This document shows, piece after piece, positions 1 through 6,905 of a DNA stretch of 14,176 nucleotides. Both the position numbers and the translations under genes were made by a program. This stretch comes from Chloroflexota bacterium. GTDB lineage: Bacteria; Chloroflexota; Anaerolineae; Anaerolineales; Villigracilaceae. The DNA is taken from positions 1 to 14,176 of the forward strand of contig VGOX01000018.1 in the NCBI GenBank assembly GCA_016875755.1, given 5' to 3'. How positions within the stretch are numbered: the first letter of the stretch is position 1; each line of letters starts with the position of its first letter. The notes under the pieces were generated by a model. That model saw only the letters and a program-made list of their open reading frames with translations, did no database searches and had not been told where the DNA came from.

Positions 1-158
1 TCCCCCTTTAGTCGATTGTTTTCATCCCGCAGGCGTTGATTCTCCACTCGCAACTCTCGCACCTCGCGGCTTAGTTGTTCCACTACATTCAATAGCCGCT
101 TCACTAATTCGCGAGCGTTCTCTTCCTGGATTGCGTTCAGTTCAATATCGTCAAACAT
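1..158 (-). CDS. Transposase N-terminus (partial, runs off left edge)
   Basis: This open frame reads leftwards from an ATG at 158-156 and leaves the window without a stop, giving 52 residues. It starts MFDDIELNAIQEENAREL and continues as a charged heptad-rich helix with repeated Leu/Val spacing (VEQLSREVREL, then ENQRLRDENNRLKG). This is a coiled coil. From memory, such a head is typical of transposases of the IS66-like or similar type in Chloroflexota and cyanobacteria, where a leucine-zipper region precedes the DNA-binding and catalytic parts. No catalytic residue is visible because the rest lies outside the window. No clear Shine-Dalgarno sequence precedes the ATG. The 5' end of the element must lie between about 159 and 245, next to a gene that seems to lack its beginning. 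It could instead be another coiled-coil protein; the transposase call is moderately sure. Confidence 0.5.
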   Translation of the reverse strand, partial: MFDDIELNAIQEENARELVKRLLNVVEQLSREVRELRVENQRLRDENNRLKG

Positions 159-184
159 GCTGGCGTTAGTTTACCCGTTTATCT

Positions 185-985
185 TTGTTCCGGGTGTTTT
201 CAATTATTTACTGCTCTTCCCACGATTTATTGAGAAGATACCATAACTCCACTGAACAGGCACAGAATGCCAAGGCAGTATTCGTATTACTATCCCAATT
301 CAAAGGTGATACCGAAACAGACCCGGAGAAGCAGGAGGTCTACCCGGTGGTGATCCAGACCGGCGAAGTCTCAAAGAAATTATCCAGAATTCAGTGGATC
401 GACATGCGCACAGGATTGCATGGGCTGAACGCCATTGCTCAACTGTTGCCCACGCCGGAGAAATTGTTAAAAGCACTGGGCAACCGCCCACGCGGGAAGC
501 AATTGATCATGCCCGCCCCCATCACTACCATGTATTATTTTCTGGTATTGCTGGGTGTGTTTGTGGTTGGCAGTTTCTTCAAATTGATTTCAGGACTGAT
601 ATTAACAAGCAATGCAGCAGGGGCGGCCGGACAGGCGTTTGGGAGCGTTATGCTGCCTTATCTGTTCAACCTGACCGTAACAGGCCTTCTGATCTTCTTT
701 ATGACACGCACCATCCTGCAGCGCAGTGGACGGTTGGCAAACTTCAGGAATTTTTCGATTGCCCTGTTATTTTTGGGTGGGCTCTTGTTGGGGCAACTCC
801 TTATTAGTGGGGAGATTATCGGGACACTTCAGGCAATGGATACCAATGCGGATACCTCTGCTGCAGGTGTGATCGGTTATCCAATGGTTGTATATGTGAT
901 CGGTGCAGTAGCGATGGGAGTTTTTCTCTTCTTCCGCCGCAGGGACATTATGTTCTGGTTCCCGGCGAAAATAAAGCACAAATAG
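185..985 (+). CDS. Four-TM membrane protein with partial TIR-like domain, probably N-terminally truncated
   Basis: The frame is open from an in-frame stop at 167-169. The only early starts are TTG (185) and GTG (194), without a visible ribosome binding site, so the true beginning is doubtful. Residues about 24-90 resemble the second half of a TIR domain: a hydrophobic strand AVFVLLS (31-37), then YPVVIQTG (53-60), then IQWIDMRTG (69-77), followed by a helix. The first TIR strand and its FISY-type motif are missing. Four likely membrane helices follow at about 112-140, 155-178, 190-210 and 231-250, then a basic tail. TIR domains often sense or degrade NAD or act in signalling and defence, but the catalytic glutamate cannot be placed here. 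The simplest reading is a TIR-plus-membrane protein whose 5' end was removed by the adjacent transposon. It may be a pseudogene, or still translated from an internal start. The TIR assignment is tentative. Confidence 0.45.
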   Translation: MFRVFSIIYCSSHDLLRRYHNSTEQAQNAKAVFVLLSQFKGDTETDPEKQEVYPVVIQTGEVSKKLSRIQWIDMRTGLHGLNAIAQLLPTPEKLLKALGNRPRGKQLIMPAPITTMYYFLVLLGVFVVGSFFKLISGLILTSNAAGAAGQAFGSVMLPYLFNLTVTGLLIFFMTRTILQRSGRLANFRNFSIALLFLGGLLLGQLLISGEIIGTLQAMDTNADTSAAGVIGYPMVVYVIGAVAMGVFLFFRRRDIMFWFPAKIKHK

Positions 986-990
986 CAAGG

Positions 991-1030
991 TAATAAAAAG
1001 AACCCGCTACGTTGCGGGTTCTTTTTATTA
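991..1030. terminator. Bidirectional rho-independent terminator
   Basis: A perfect 17-bp inverted repeat (arms 991-1007 and 1014-1030) surrounds a 6-nt loop. The core is AAGAACCCGC on the left and GCGGGTTCTT on the right. The outer part is A-rich on the left and T-rich on the right, so each strand yields a GC-rich stem followed by a U-tract. It sits 5 nt after the stop at 985 and 8 nt from the stop of the opposing gene at 1039, exactly between two convergent genes. Confidence 0.9.
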
Positions 1031-1038
1031 TGGAAATT

Positions 1039-1944
1039 CTACCCTCCACCAGGAAGGATTGAGCCGATTGCCAGAAACGAGAAGATCAGCACATCCTGCC
1101 AGAAGTGAATGAACCACGCCCACCACAGTCCGCGTGTTTCGAGCATGGATTTGCCCAACAACCAGCCGAGGAAGCCAGCCATGAGCACACCAATCACACC
1201 GTAGGGGACGCCGTAAAAATGTCCGATGCCAAAATACGCCGCCATCAGCCACAAGGCGTGGTGCTTGCCAAGCGGCTCCTCCAGCACGGATAGGAATGAG
1301 GCTTTGTAGGTCATTTCTTCATTGAATGCGTTGAGCGCGGCAGCGAGCAATATTGCATGGAGAAAAGGCAGCGCACGCAAAACAATATCCAGCGGAGGAC
1401 GACCCGCAAGTATCAGAAAAAGAAGCGTGCCCGAACTAATGGCGATCGCAAATATTTTTCCCGCCTTGTTCCATCTCTCCCCTTTCTTGATACCCAGCCA
1501 ACGGACGGGTTCCACAGGTGCATTCACATCCCCTTTGACAAAGAAAAACGCGCCAAACTGCTTTTTTAGCAGAAATAAAATTGCGATAATAACCAGCGTC
1601 ACGATCAGCCGCAGAGACTGTTCTGCCAGCATGAAGACGTTGAAGGATGGATTATTCAGCCATGATTGATAGAATTGCAATTGATCCAGTTTTGTGAAGA
1701 CCAGCCACTCGGTTGCCACCAACACGAGGAACAAGACAAAAAAAGAACGCAGCGGGCGAATAGATTTCCAGACGAAGGTCAGCGCCATGCCGATAAGGAT
1801 GACTGTTCCGGTCATTGCGGAGCGCAAGTCTTCACTGACGGAGTAGCCGAGTATTTCCTGTAGAACGATGACTGGCAGCAGGGATGCCAGCAGAAGGAAT
1901 ACCCAGGCAGTGGCGACCAGCGATTTTTGCGGGGATGTGTTCAT
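1039..1944 (-). CDS. CPBP family intramembrane metalloprotease (CAAX protease/Abi-like)
   Basis: This is a 301-residue protein with about eight hydrophobic helices. The C-terminal half carries the CPBP (Abi, Pfam PF02517) motifs. Motif 1 is the Glu pair E209-E210 in NEEMTYK, with Lys at 214 where Arg is usual. Motif 2 is F238-x3-H242 in YFGIGHF. Motif 3 is H280 in FIHFWQD. These Glu and His residues form the metal and catalytic site of intramembrane glutamate/metallo-proteases such as Rce1. Bacterial members act in peptide export, bacteriocin immunity or unknown processes; no substrate is suggested by the neighbours. The start ATG (1944-1942) is chosen because AAAGGAG lies just upstream and a promoter-like sequence lies beyond it. 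The open frame continues upstream antisense to lepA, but that extension has no membrane-protein character and is not coding. The gene stands alone, divergent from lepA and convergent with the TIR-like gene. Confidence 0.88.
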   Translation of the reverse strand: MNTSPQKSLVATAWVFLLLASLLPVIVLQEILGYSVSEDLRSAMTGTVILIGMALTFVWKSIRPLRSFFVLFLVLVATEWLVFTKLDQLQFYQSWLNNPSFNVFMLAEQSLRLIVTLVIIAILFLLKKQFGAFFFVKGDVNAPVEPVRWLGIKKGERWNKAGKIFAIAISSGTLLFLILAGRPPLDIVLRALPFLHAILLAAALNAFNEEMTYKASFLSVLEEPLGKHHALWLMAAYFGIGHFYGVPYGVIGVLMAGFLGWLLGKSMLETRGLWWAWFIHFWQDVLIFSFLAIGSILPGGG

Positions 1945-1950
1945 AATGTC

Positions 1951-1999
1951 TCCTTTAATAATGCGATTCCATTGTATGTCTTCCACAGTGAAAATACAA
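1951..1999 (-). promoter_or_regulatory. Putative promoter and RBS of the CPBP protease gene
   Basis: On the minus strand a TTGTAT hexamer (1999-1994) is followed after 17 nt by TACAAT (1976-1971), a five-of-six match to the sigma-70 -10 box. The -35 match is weaker (three of six). The predicted RNA would start near 1964. The Shine-Dalgarno sequence AAGGAG (about 1956-1951) lies 6 nt before the ATG at 1944. Spacing and position agree with a functional leader of about 20 nt. This is inferred from sequence only. Confidence 0.4.
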
Positions 2000-2133
2000 A
2001 ATAATGGATGTAAGGTCTTTGGAATGACCTTTTCCCACAATCGAAGTACCTTTCTTAATCGGTTATACTTCGTTCGCTTACACGGCGGAATCGCCGCCCT
2101 GAATAGACTTTTACACGAGAAATTGAAAGCAGC

Positions 2134-3933
2134 ATGACCGAACATATCCGTAACTTCTGTATTATCGCCCATGTAGATCACGGCAAATCCACGCTCGCTG
2201 ACCGCCTGTTGCAACTCACCGGCGCGATCTCTGAGCGTGACATGACCGAACAGGCGCTCGACTCGATGGACCTTGAACGCGAAAAAGGCGTTACCATCAA
2301 AGCGTCGGCGGTGCGTATGTATTACGACGCAAAAGACAACCAAAGATACGAACTGAACCTCATCGACACGCCCGGACACGTGGACTTCGGCTACGAAGTT
2401 AGCCGCGCGCTCAAAGCCTGCGAAGGCGCCATCCTCGTGGTGGATGCCACGCAGGGCATCGAAGCGCAGACGCTCGCCAACCTGTATCAGGCGCTCGACG
2501 CCGACCTGACCCTCGTGCCTGTCATCAACAAGATCGACCTGCCATCCGCCCGTCCCGATGAAGTGGCAGAGGATGTCGGCAGCCTGCTCGGAGTCGATCC
2601 CGATGCGGTTTTGCGCGTCTCCGCCAAGGAAGGCATCAACGTCGAAGCCATCCTTGAAGCCATCGTTGAACGTGTGCCTGCTCCCAAAGATGCAGACAAT
2701 GACCCCGTGCGCGCGCTGGTCTTCGATGCACATTATGACTCCTACAAAGGCGTTGTTGCCTACATCCGCGTGTTCGAGGGCAAGATCAAATCCACGGACA
2801 CGCTGCGCATGTTCGCCACGCAAACCAATTTACGTCCGGTGGAGATCGGCATTTTTTCACCAGGCATGAAGCCTGTGGATAGTATCGGCTCCGGGGAAGT
2901 GGGATACATCGCCACGGGATTCAAGACTGTGCATGAATGCCGCGTCGGTGACACGCTGACACTTGCTTCTGCACCTGCGGCAGAACCCCTGCCCGGATAT
3001 TTCACACCCAAGCCGATGGTCTTTGCGGGCATCTATCCCGTCGAAGCGGACGATTACACCGAACTGCGTGAAGCGCTCGAAAAACTGCAACTCAACGACG
3101 CTTCATTGACATATCAGCCTGAAACTTCGCAAGCCCTGGGATTCGGTTTCCGCGCGGGCTTCCTCGGCTTGTTCCACATGGAGATCATTCAGGAACGCAT
3201 CGAACGCGAATATCTGCTGGATGTTTTGTTCACTGCACCTTCGGTGGAATACGAAGTATTGATGGTCGATGACAGCGTGGTCAAAGTGGATTCCCCCGCC
3301 GAACTACCCGACCCGAGCAAGATCGTCGAAGTGCGTGAACCATGGATGAACATTGAGATCATCACTCCCACCGATTACTACGGTCCCATCATGGACCTCG
3401 TTACCAAGCGGCGCGGCATTTTCAAACAGCAGGAACATCCCGCTCCGCATCGCGTGCAACTGGATTTTGAAATTCCGCTCTCCGAACTCATCGTGGATTT
3501 CTTCGACCATTTGAAATCTCGCACCAAAGGCTACGCCTCGCTTGATTATCAATTCCTCGAGTATCGTGCGGATAAACTGCAGAAGCTCGAGATCCTCGTC
3601 AATGGCGAACCGCTCGACGCGCTCGCAGCAATCGTCCATGAGAAAGATGCGTTCCATAAGGGACAGCGTCTCATCACCAAATTGAAGGATTTGATTCCCC
3701 GCCAGTTGTATGATGTGGCAGTCCAAGCCGCTTCCGGCGGACGCATCATCAGCCGCGCCAACGTCAAAGCAACCCGCAAGGACGTGCTCGCCAAGTGTTA
3801 TGGCGGCGATATCTCGCGCAAGAAGAAACTGCTTGAGAAACAAAAACGCGGCAAGAAACGTCTCAAGATGGTCGGCAATGTTGAGATCCCGCAGGAAGCC
3901 TTCATGGCGGTTCTCAAACTGGAAGACGAATAA
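2134..3933 (+). CDS. lepA: Elongation factor 4 (LepA), ribosome-associated GTPase
   Basis: At 599 residues this has the same length as E. coli LepA, and it is complete. The GTPase domain shows G1 AHVDHGKST (12-20), G2 around GVTIKA (52-57), G3 DTPGH (78-82), G4 NKID (132-135) and G5 SAKEG (163-167). EF-Tu-like domain II follows (about 190-280), then the EF-G domain III/V-like parts including EPWMNIEIITPTDYYG. The basic LepA-specific C-terminal domain ends GNVEIPQEAFMAVL. EF4 binds the ribosome, and its proposed roles are back-translocation or help in initiation and 30S maturation; it is conserved but usually dispensable. His15 of the G1 loop and the catalytic His of DTPGH (H82) are present. 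The ATG at 2134 follows a purine-rich but weak ribosome binding site. The gene is first in a plus-strand series, though a repeat-rich gap separates it from the glycan genes. Confidence 0.98.
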   Translation: MTEHIRNFCIIAHVDHGKSTLADRLLQLTGAISERDMTEQALDSMDLEREKGVTIKASAVRMYYDAKDNQRYELNLIDTPGHVDFGYEVSRALKACEGAILVVDATQGIEAQTLANLYQALDADLTLVPVINKIDLPSARPDEVAEDVGSLLGVDPDAVLRVSAKEGINVEAILEAIVERVPAPKDADNDPVRALVFDAHYDSYKGVVAYIRVFEGKIKSTDTLRMFATQTNLRPVEIGIFSPGMKPVDSIGSGEVGYIATGFKTVHECRVGDTLTLASAPAAEPLPGYFTPKPMVFAGIYPVEADDYTELREALEKLQLNDASLTYQPETSQALGFGFRAGFLGLFHMEIIQERIEREYLLDVLFTAPSVEYEVLMVDDSVVKVDSPAELPDPSKIVEVREPWMNIEIITPTDYYGPIMDLVTKRRGIFKQQEHPAPHRVQLDFEIPLSELIVDFFDHLKSRTKGYASLDYQFLEYRADKLQKLEILVNGEPLDALAAIVHEKDAFHKGQRLITKLKDLIPRQLYDVAVQAASGGRIISRANVKATRKDVLAKCYGGDISRKKKLLEKQKRGKKRLKMVGNVEIPQEAFMAVLKLEDE

Positions 3934-3947
3934 AAAAAACCCTTAAC

Positions 3948-4016
3948 CACAAAGATACACGAAGGGGCACGAAGGAAAACCCTTAATACCTTTGTGTACC
4001 TTTGTGACCCTTCGTG
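3948..4016. repeat. Inverted pair of 10-bp-period CACRAAGG repeats
   Basis: Three tandem 10-mers of the form CACRAAGGnn lie on the plus strand (3948-3977). Three more lie on the minus strand (4016-3987). The two arms match at about 21 of 29 positions and can fold into a long imperfect hairpin with a short loop. The 11-mer AAAACCCTTAA occurs at 3936-3946 and again at 3976-3986, exactly 40 bp apart. The array fills nearly all of the gap between lepA and the next gene and ends 11 nt before its ATG. It could end lepA transcription or shape the mRNA. From memory, CACRAAGG arrays are scattered through many environmental bacterial genomes. Confidence 0.85.
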
Positions 4017-4027
4017 GTAGATAATCA

Positions 4028-5029
4028 ATGAAAGATATCAAACGCTGGCTTCCCGGCGTGCTCATCAGCGTTGTGCTGATCGCCGCCATCCTGTATTTTG
4101 TGGATTTCCAGACCATGTGGAACTCCATCAAAAACGCGGACTACCGCCTGATCGGCATAGCGGCAGCCCTCTCCTTTGTGTGGATGGCAGTGCGCGCCAA
4201 AGTGTGGCACACTCTGCTGCGTGGGAAACCCACCTATAAAGATGTACTTTTTACCGCGGGGGAAGGTTATCTACTCAACAACTTCCTGCCCTTCCGCCTC
4301 GGCGAGATCGGGCGCGCTTTTTTGCTCAGCCGTAAATCGGGCGGCATGACCTTTGCCGAGATCATTCCCACCATCGTCATCGAACGCACCGTGGATCTGA
4401 TCATCTCCGCGGTCATCTTCCTCGGGGCGCTGCCCTATGTCGTCAACTCCGAAAGTTCGCCCACACTCGGTTATGTCATCGGCGGGCTGATGCTGTTTGG
4501 GCTGGTGTTCATGTACGTGCTTGCCCGCAATAACCAATGGGCGCTCGAAACCTTCCACAAACTCAGCGGACGAATTCCATCCCTGCAACGCTTTGGCGGC
4601 AGTTTCCTCGAATCATTCTTTCAAGGTCTTGGCGTTCTCACCGACGGCTGGCTCTTCCTCCGCTTTTTATTTTGGATGCTCGTCAACTGGGCAATTGCTC
4701 TGTTGGCGTACTATTTGATGGTCATCGCATTTTTCCCAGAAGCGCAGCCGATCTGGGCGATCTTTGGGCTTGGCATGGCCGCCTTTGGCGGCGCGATTCC
4801 TTCCGCACCTGGGGCAGTCGGCACTTTTGAAGGCGCAGTCGTTTTCGCGCTCACCCGCTTCACCACCGATGAATCGACTGCCCTCGCTGCTGCCCTGGTC
4901 ATGCGCATTTACAATTACCTCAACAGCACCATCATCGGTACGATTGGTTTGTTAAGTGAAGGACAAACGCTTTCGGGCGTTTATCAACAATTGATGAATT
5001 TTAGGAATAAAGAGAAGCATGACGAATAA
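4028..5029 (+). CDS. Flippase-like membrane protein (LPG synthase TM / UPF0104 family)
   Basis: This 333-residue polytopic protein belongs to the family of lysylphosphatidylglycerol synthase membrane domains (PF03706, TIGR00374). Hydrophobic helices lie at about 8-25, 41-58, 111-137, 147-165, 207-236, 243-258 and 285-308. Family motifs visible are NNFLPFRLGEIGRAF (84-98), IERTVDL (118-124) and SAPGAVGTFEGA (259-270). Relatives include AglD-type and hopanoid- or glycan-linked proteins thought to move or modify lipid-linked molecules. No soluble aminoacyl-transfer domain is attached, so MprF-type lysine transfer is unlikely. Its end overlaps the next gene by 11 bp, which ties it to nucleotide-sugar metabolism; a role in transporting or handling a glycolipid is a reasonable inference. 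The ATG lies just after the repeat array, and no good Shine-Dalgarno sequence is seen. Confidence 0.85.
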   Translation: MKDIKRWLPGVLISVVLIAAILYFVDFQTMWNSIKNADYRLIGIAAALSFVWMAVRAKVWHTLLRGKPTYKDVLFTAGEGYLLNNFLPFRLGEIGRAFLLSRKSGGMTFAEIIPTIVIERTVDLIISAVIFLGALPYVVNSESSPTLGYVIGGLMLFGLVFMYVLARNNQWALETFHKLSGRIPSLQRFGGSFLESFFQGLGVLTDGWLFLRFLFWMLVNWAIALLAYYLMVIAFFPEAQPIWAIFGLGMAAFGGAIPSAPGAVGTFEGAVVFALTRFTTDESTALAAALVMRIYNYLNSTIIGTIGLLSEGQTLSGVYQQLMNFRNKEKHDE

Positions 5030-6047
5030 ACACTATCTTGTTACCGGCGGCGCCGGGTTTATCGGTTCGAATTATGTCCATCGGTTGTTGAAGCGCGGGG
5101 AAAAAGTGACCATCTTTGACAATTTCTCGCGTGGCGGCGCGCCGCGCAATCTTGAATGGCTGAAAAGTGAATTTGATGAAGGCGCGTTCGATGTGATCGT
5201 TGGGGATGTGAAAGATGCCGCGAGCATAACCGAAGCAGCCTCAAAGTCCGATGTGATCGTGCATTTGGCAGGTCAGGTGGCAGTGACGACCTCCGTCACC
5301 AATCCCAGAGAGGACTTTGAATCCAATGCGTTGGGCACATTCAACGTGATGGAAGCTGCGCGTCTTTCAGGCAAAAATCCCATTGTGATTTATGCATCCA
5401 CCAATAAAGTGTATGGCGGCATGGAGGACGTGGAACTGTTCGAGGAGCCGACCCGCTGGCGTTACAAGGATCTGGTGCAAGGCTGCCCCGAAACGCAGCC
5501 GCTCGATTTTCACTCGCCATATGGATGTTCGAAAGGCACGGGTGATCAATATGTGCGTGATTATGCGCGCATGTATGGCTTGCCGACCGTTGTGTTTCGA
5601 CAATCGTGTATTTACGGTCCGCGTCAATTCGGTATTGAAGATCAGGGCTGGGTGGCCTGGTTCATCATCGCCGCTGTGATGGGACGTCCCATCACCATTT
5701 ACGGTGACGGCAAACAAGTGCGTGATATTCTGCACGTGGAAGATTTGATGAACGCCTACGATCTCGCGGTCGAAAAAATTGATATTGCCAAAGGGCAGGT
5801 GTATAACCTGGGCGGCGGACCTGACAATGTCATGTCCATTTGGGCGGAGTTCCAGCCGAAACTTGAGAATCTTCTTGGAAAATCCATCAAAGTCTCACGC
5901 GGTGACTGGCGTCCTGGTGACCAAAAAGTCTTTTATGCCGATGTTTCCAAAGCCGAAAAGGAACTGGGCTGGAAACCGCATATCAATGTGAATGCGGGCG
6001 TGAACATGCTCTTCGAGTGGATCAAGCAGAACAAAACATTGTTCTAA
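5019..6047 (+). CDS. tyv: NAD-dependent sugar epimerase, CDP-paratose 2-epimerase-like
   Basis: A 342-residue extended short-chain dehydrogenase. The NAD loop is TGGAGFIGS (9-17), with D34 ending strand two (IFDNFSRGG), which favours NAD. The central segments are HLAGQVAVTTS (83-92 region) and STNKVYG (127-133). The catalytic pair is Y168-x3-K172 within FHSPYGCSKG. Later segments are EDQGWVAWF (207-215), GKQVRDILHVEDL (231-243) and YNLGGG (262-267). This set of motifs, especially STNKVYG, DFHSPYGCSKG and DQGWV-WF, is the hallmark I recall for CDP-paratose 2-epimerase (tyvelose epimerase), which inverts C2 of CDP-paratose. The other CDP-dideoxyhexose genes are not in the window, so the actual substrate may be another nucleotide sugar. 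It overlaps the flippase-like gene by 11 bp, indicating translational coupling. Confidence 0.85.
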   Translation: MTNKHYLVTGGAGFIGSNYVHRLLKRGEKVTIFDNFSRGGAPRNLEWLKSEFDEGAFDVIVGDVKDAASITEAASKSDVIVHLAGQVAVTTSVTNPREDFESNALGTFNVMEAARLSGKNPIVIYASTNKVYGGMEDVELFEEPTRWRYKDLVQGCPETQPLDFHSPYGCSKGTGDQYVRDYARMYGLPTVVFRQSCIYGPRQFGIEDQGWVAWFIIAAVMGRPITIYGDGKQVRDILHVEDLMNAYDLAVEKIDIAKGQVYNLGGGPDNVMSIWAEFQPKLENLLGKSIKVSRGDWRPGDQKVFYADVSKAEKELGWKPHINVNAGVNMLFEWIKQNKTLF

Positions 6048-6071
6048 GCTGGGTGAAGGAGAAAAGCACGC

Positions 6072-6905
6072 ATGCAGGAATATCTCACAACACTTGCAGA
6101 AAATTTCGTGAATTCGATCCCGAATCTTGTTGCAGCGATTCTGATACTGATCATCAGCATTTATGGCGGTGTTCTGTTGAGCCGTATCCTGCGGCGTGTT
6201 TTGGAGCGGAATAACGCCGAGCCTGGCATCACCCATCTGCTGACCCGCACACTGCGCTGGACGATCATCTTACTTGGCATCATTGCCTCCTTACAACGTT
6301 TCTTCAACGTTACCGCCTTTCTGACTGGCTTGGGTATCATCGGTTTCACCGTTGGCTTCGCGATGCAAAATATCATGCAGAACTTTGTTTCAGGCGTGAT
6401 ATTGCTTGTGCAGCAGCCCTTTCGGGTGGGACACAGCGTCGGCATTGCAGGCTTTGACGGTACGGTCTTAAAGATCGGCTTGCGCACCACCGAGATCAAA
6501 GCACTCGATGGACGCATCGTCTTTCTTCCCAACGCAGATGTGCTTGCTCAACCGATCGTCAACTACACCCGCGCCGATCTCCGCCGCGTGGAACTGTCCA
6601 TTGGCGTGGCGTTTGACTCGAACCCTGATGTTGTCCGCATGGTCATTTTGGATGAATTGAAGAACATTACAGGGTTTCTCAATTCACCCGAACCGCAAGT
6701 GCTTTTTCACACCTTTGGCGCCTCGTCTATTGATTTGAACGTCTTCTTCTGGGTGGATACATCCATTACCTCGCCTCTCATCGCAAAAGATGAAGCGTTG
6801 ACCCTCATCAAAAATGCGTTCGAGAAAAAGAAGATCGAAATCCCGTATCCGATACAAATGCAGATCGACCGCAAAACATCCACCTCCAAACGAAAAACCA
6901 AATGA
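6072..6905 (+). CDS. MscS-family mechanosensitive ion channel
   Basis: At 277 residues it is close to E. coli MscS (286). Three membrane helices are seen: about 17-38, 61-78 and the pore helix pair 82-112. The latter contains GLGIIGFTVGFAMQNIMQNF, rich in the small residues that line the MscS pore. It continues into LLVQQPFRVGHSVGIAGFDGTV, the family's beta-domain entry, and FLPNADVLAQPIVNYTR (151-167). The C-terminal alpha/beta domain ends IPYPIQMQI, as in other members. MscS channels release solutes upon membrane tension. A strong ribosome binding site (GAAGGAG) precedes the ATG. The stop overlaps the next start in an ATGA arrangement (6902-6905), so it is expressed with the glycan genes. 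Placement inside a glycan cluster may reflect envelope-stress coupling or simple proximity. Confidence 0.93.
   Translation: MQEYLTTLAENFVNSIPNLVAAILILIISIYGGVLLSRILRRVLERNNAEPGITHLLTRTLRWTIILLGIIASLQRFFNVTAFLTGLGIIGFTVGFAMQNIMQNFVSGVILLVQQPFRVGHSVGIAGFDGTVLKIGLRTTEIKALDGRIVFLPNADVLAQPIVNYTRADLRRVELSIGVAFDSNPDVVRMVILDELKNITGFLNSPEPQVLFHTFGASSIDLNVFFWVDTSITSPLIAKDEALTLIKNAFEKKKIEIPYPIQMQIDRKTSTSKRKTK

Noticed and set aside
2064..2069. TATACT as the lepA promoter -10 box
   Set aside because: No -35-like hexamer lies at 16-18 bp upstream, so it is too weak to list as a feature, although a lepA promoter must exist nearby.
1868..2137. Small plus-strand open frame between the protease and lepA
   Set aside because: It overlaps the protease start and the divergent intergenic region, has no recognisable features, and ends just at the lepA start.
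1945..2823. Long minus-strand open frame continuing upstream of the CPBP protease, antisense to lepA
   Set aside because: lepA is certain on the other strand, the extension shows no recognisable fold, and a good ribosome binding site and promoter mark the start at 1944.
3304..3843. 179-codon minus-strand open frame inside lepA
   Set aside because: It mirrors highly conserved lepA codons and has no ribosome binding site or family resemblance.
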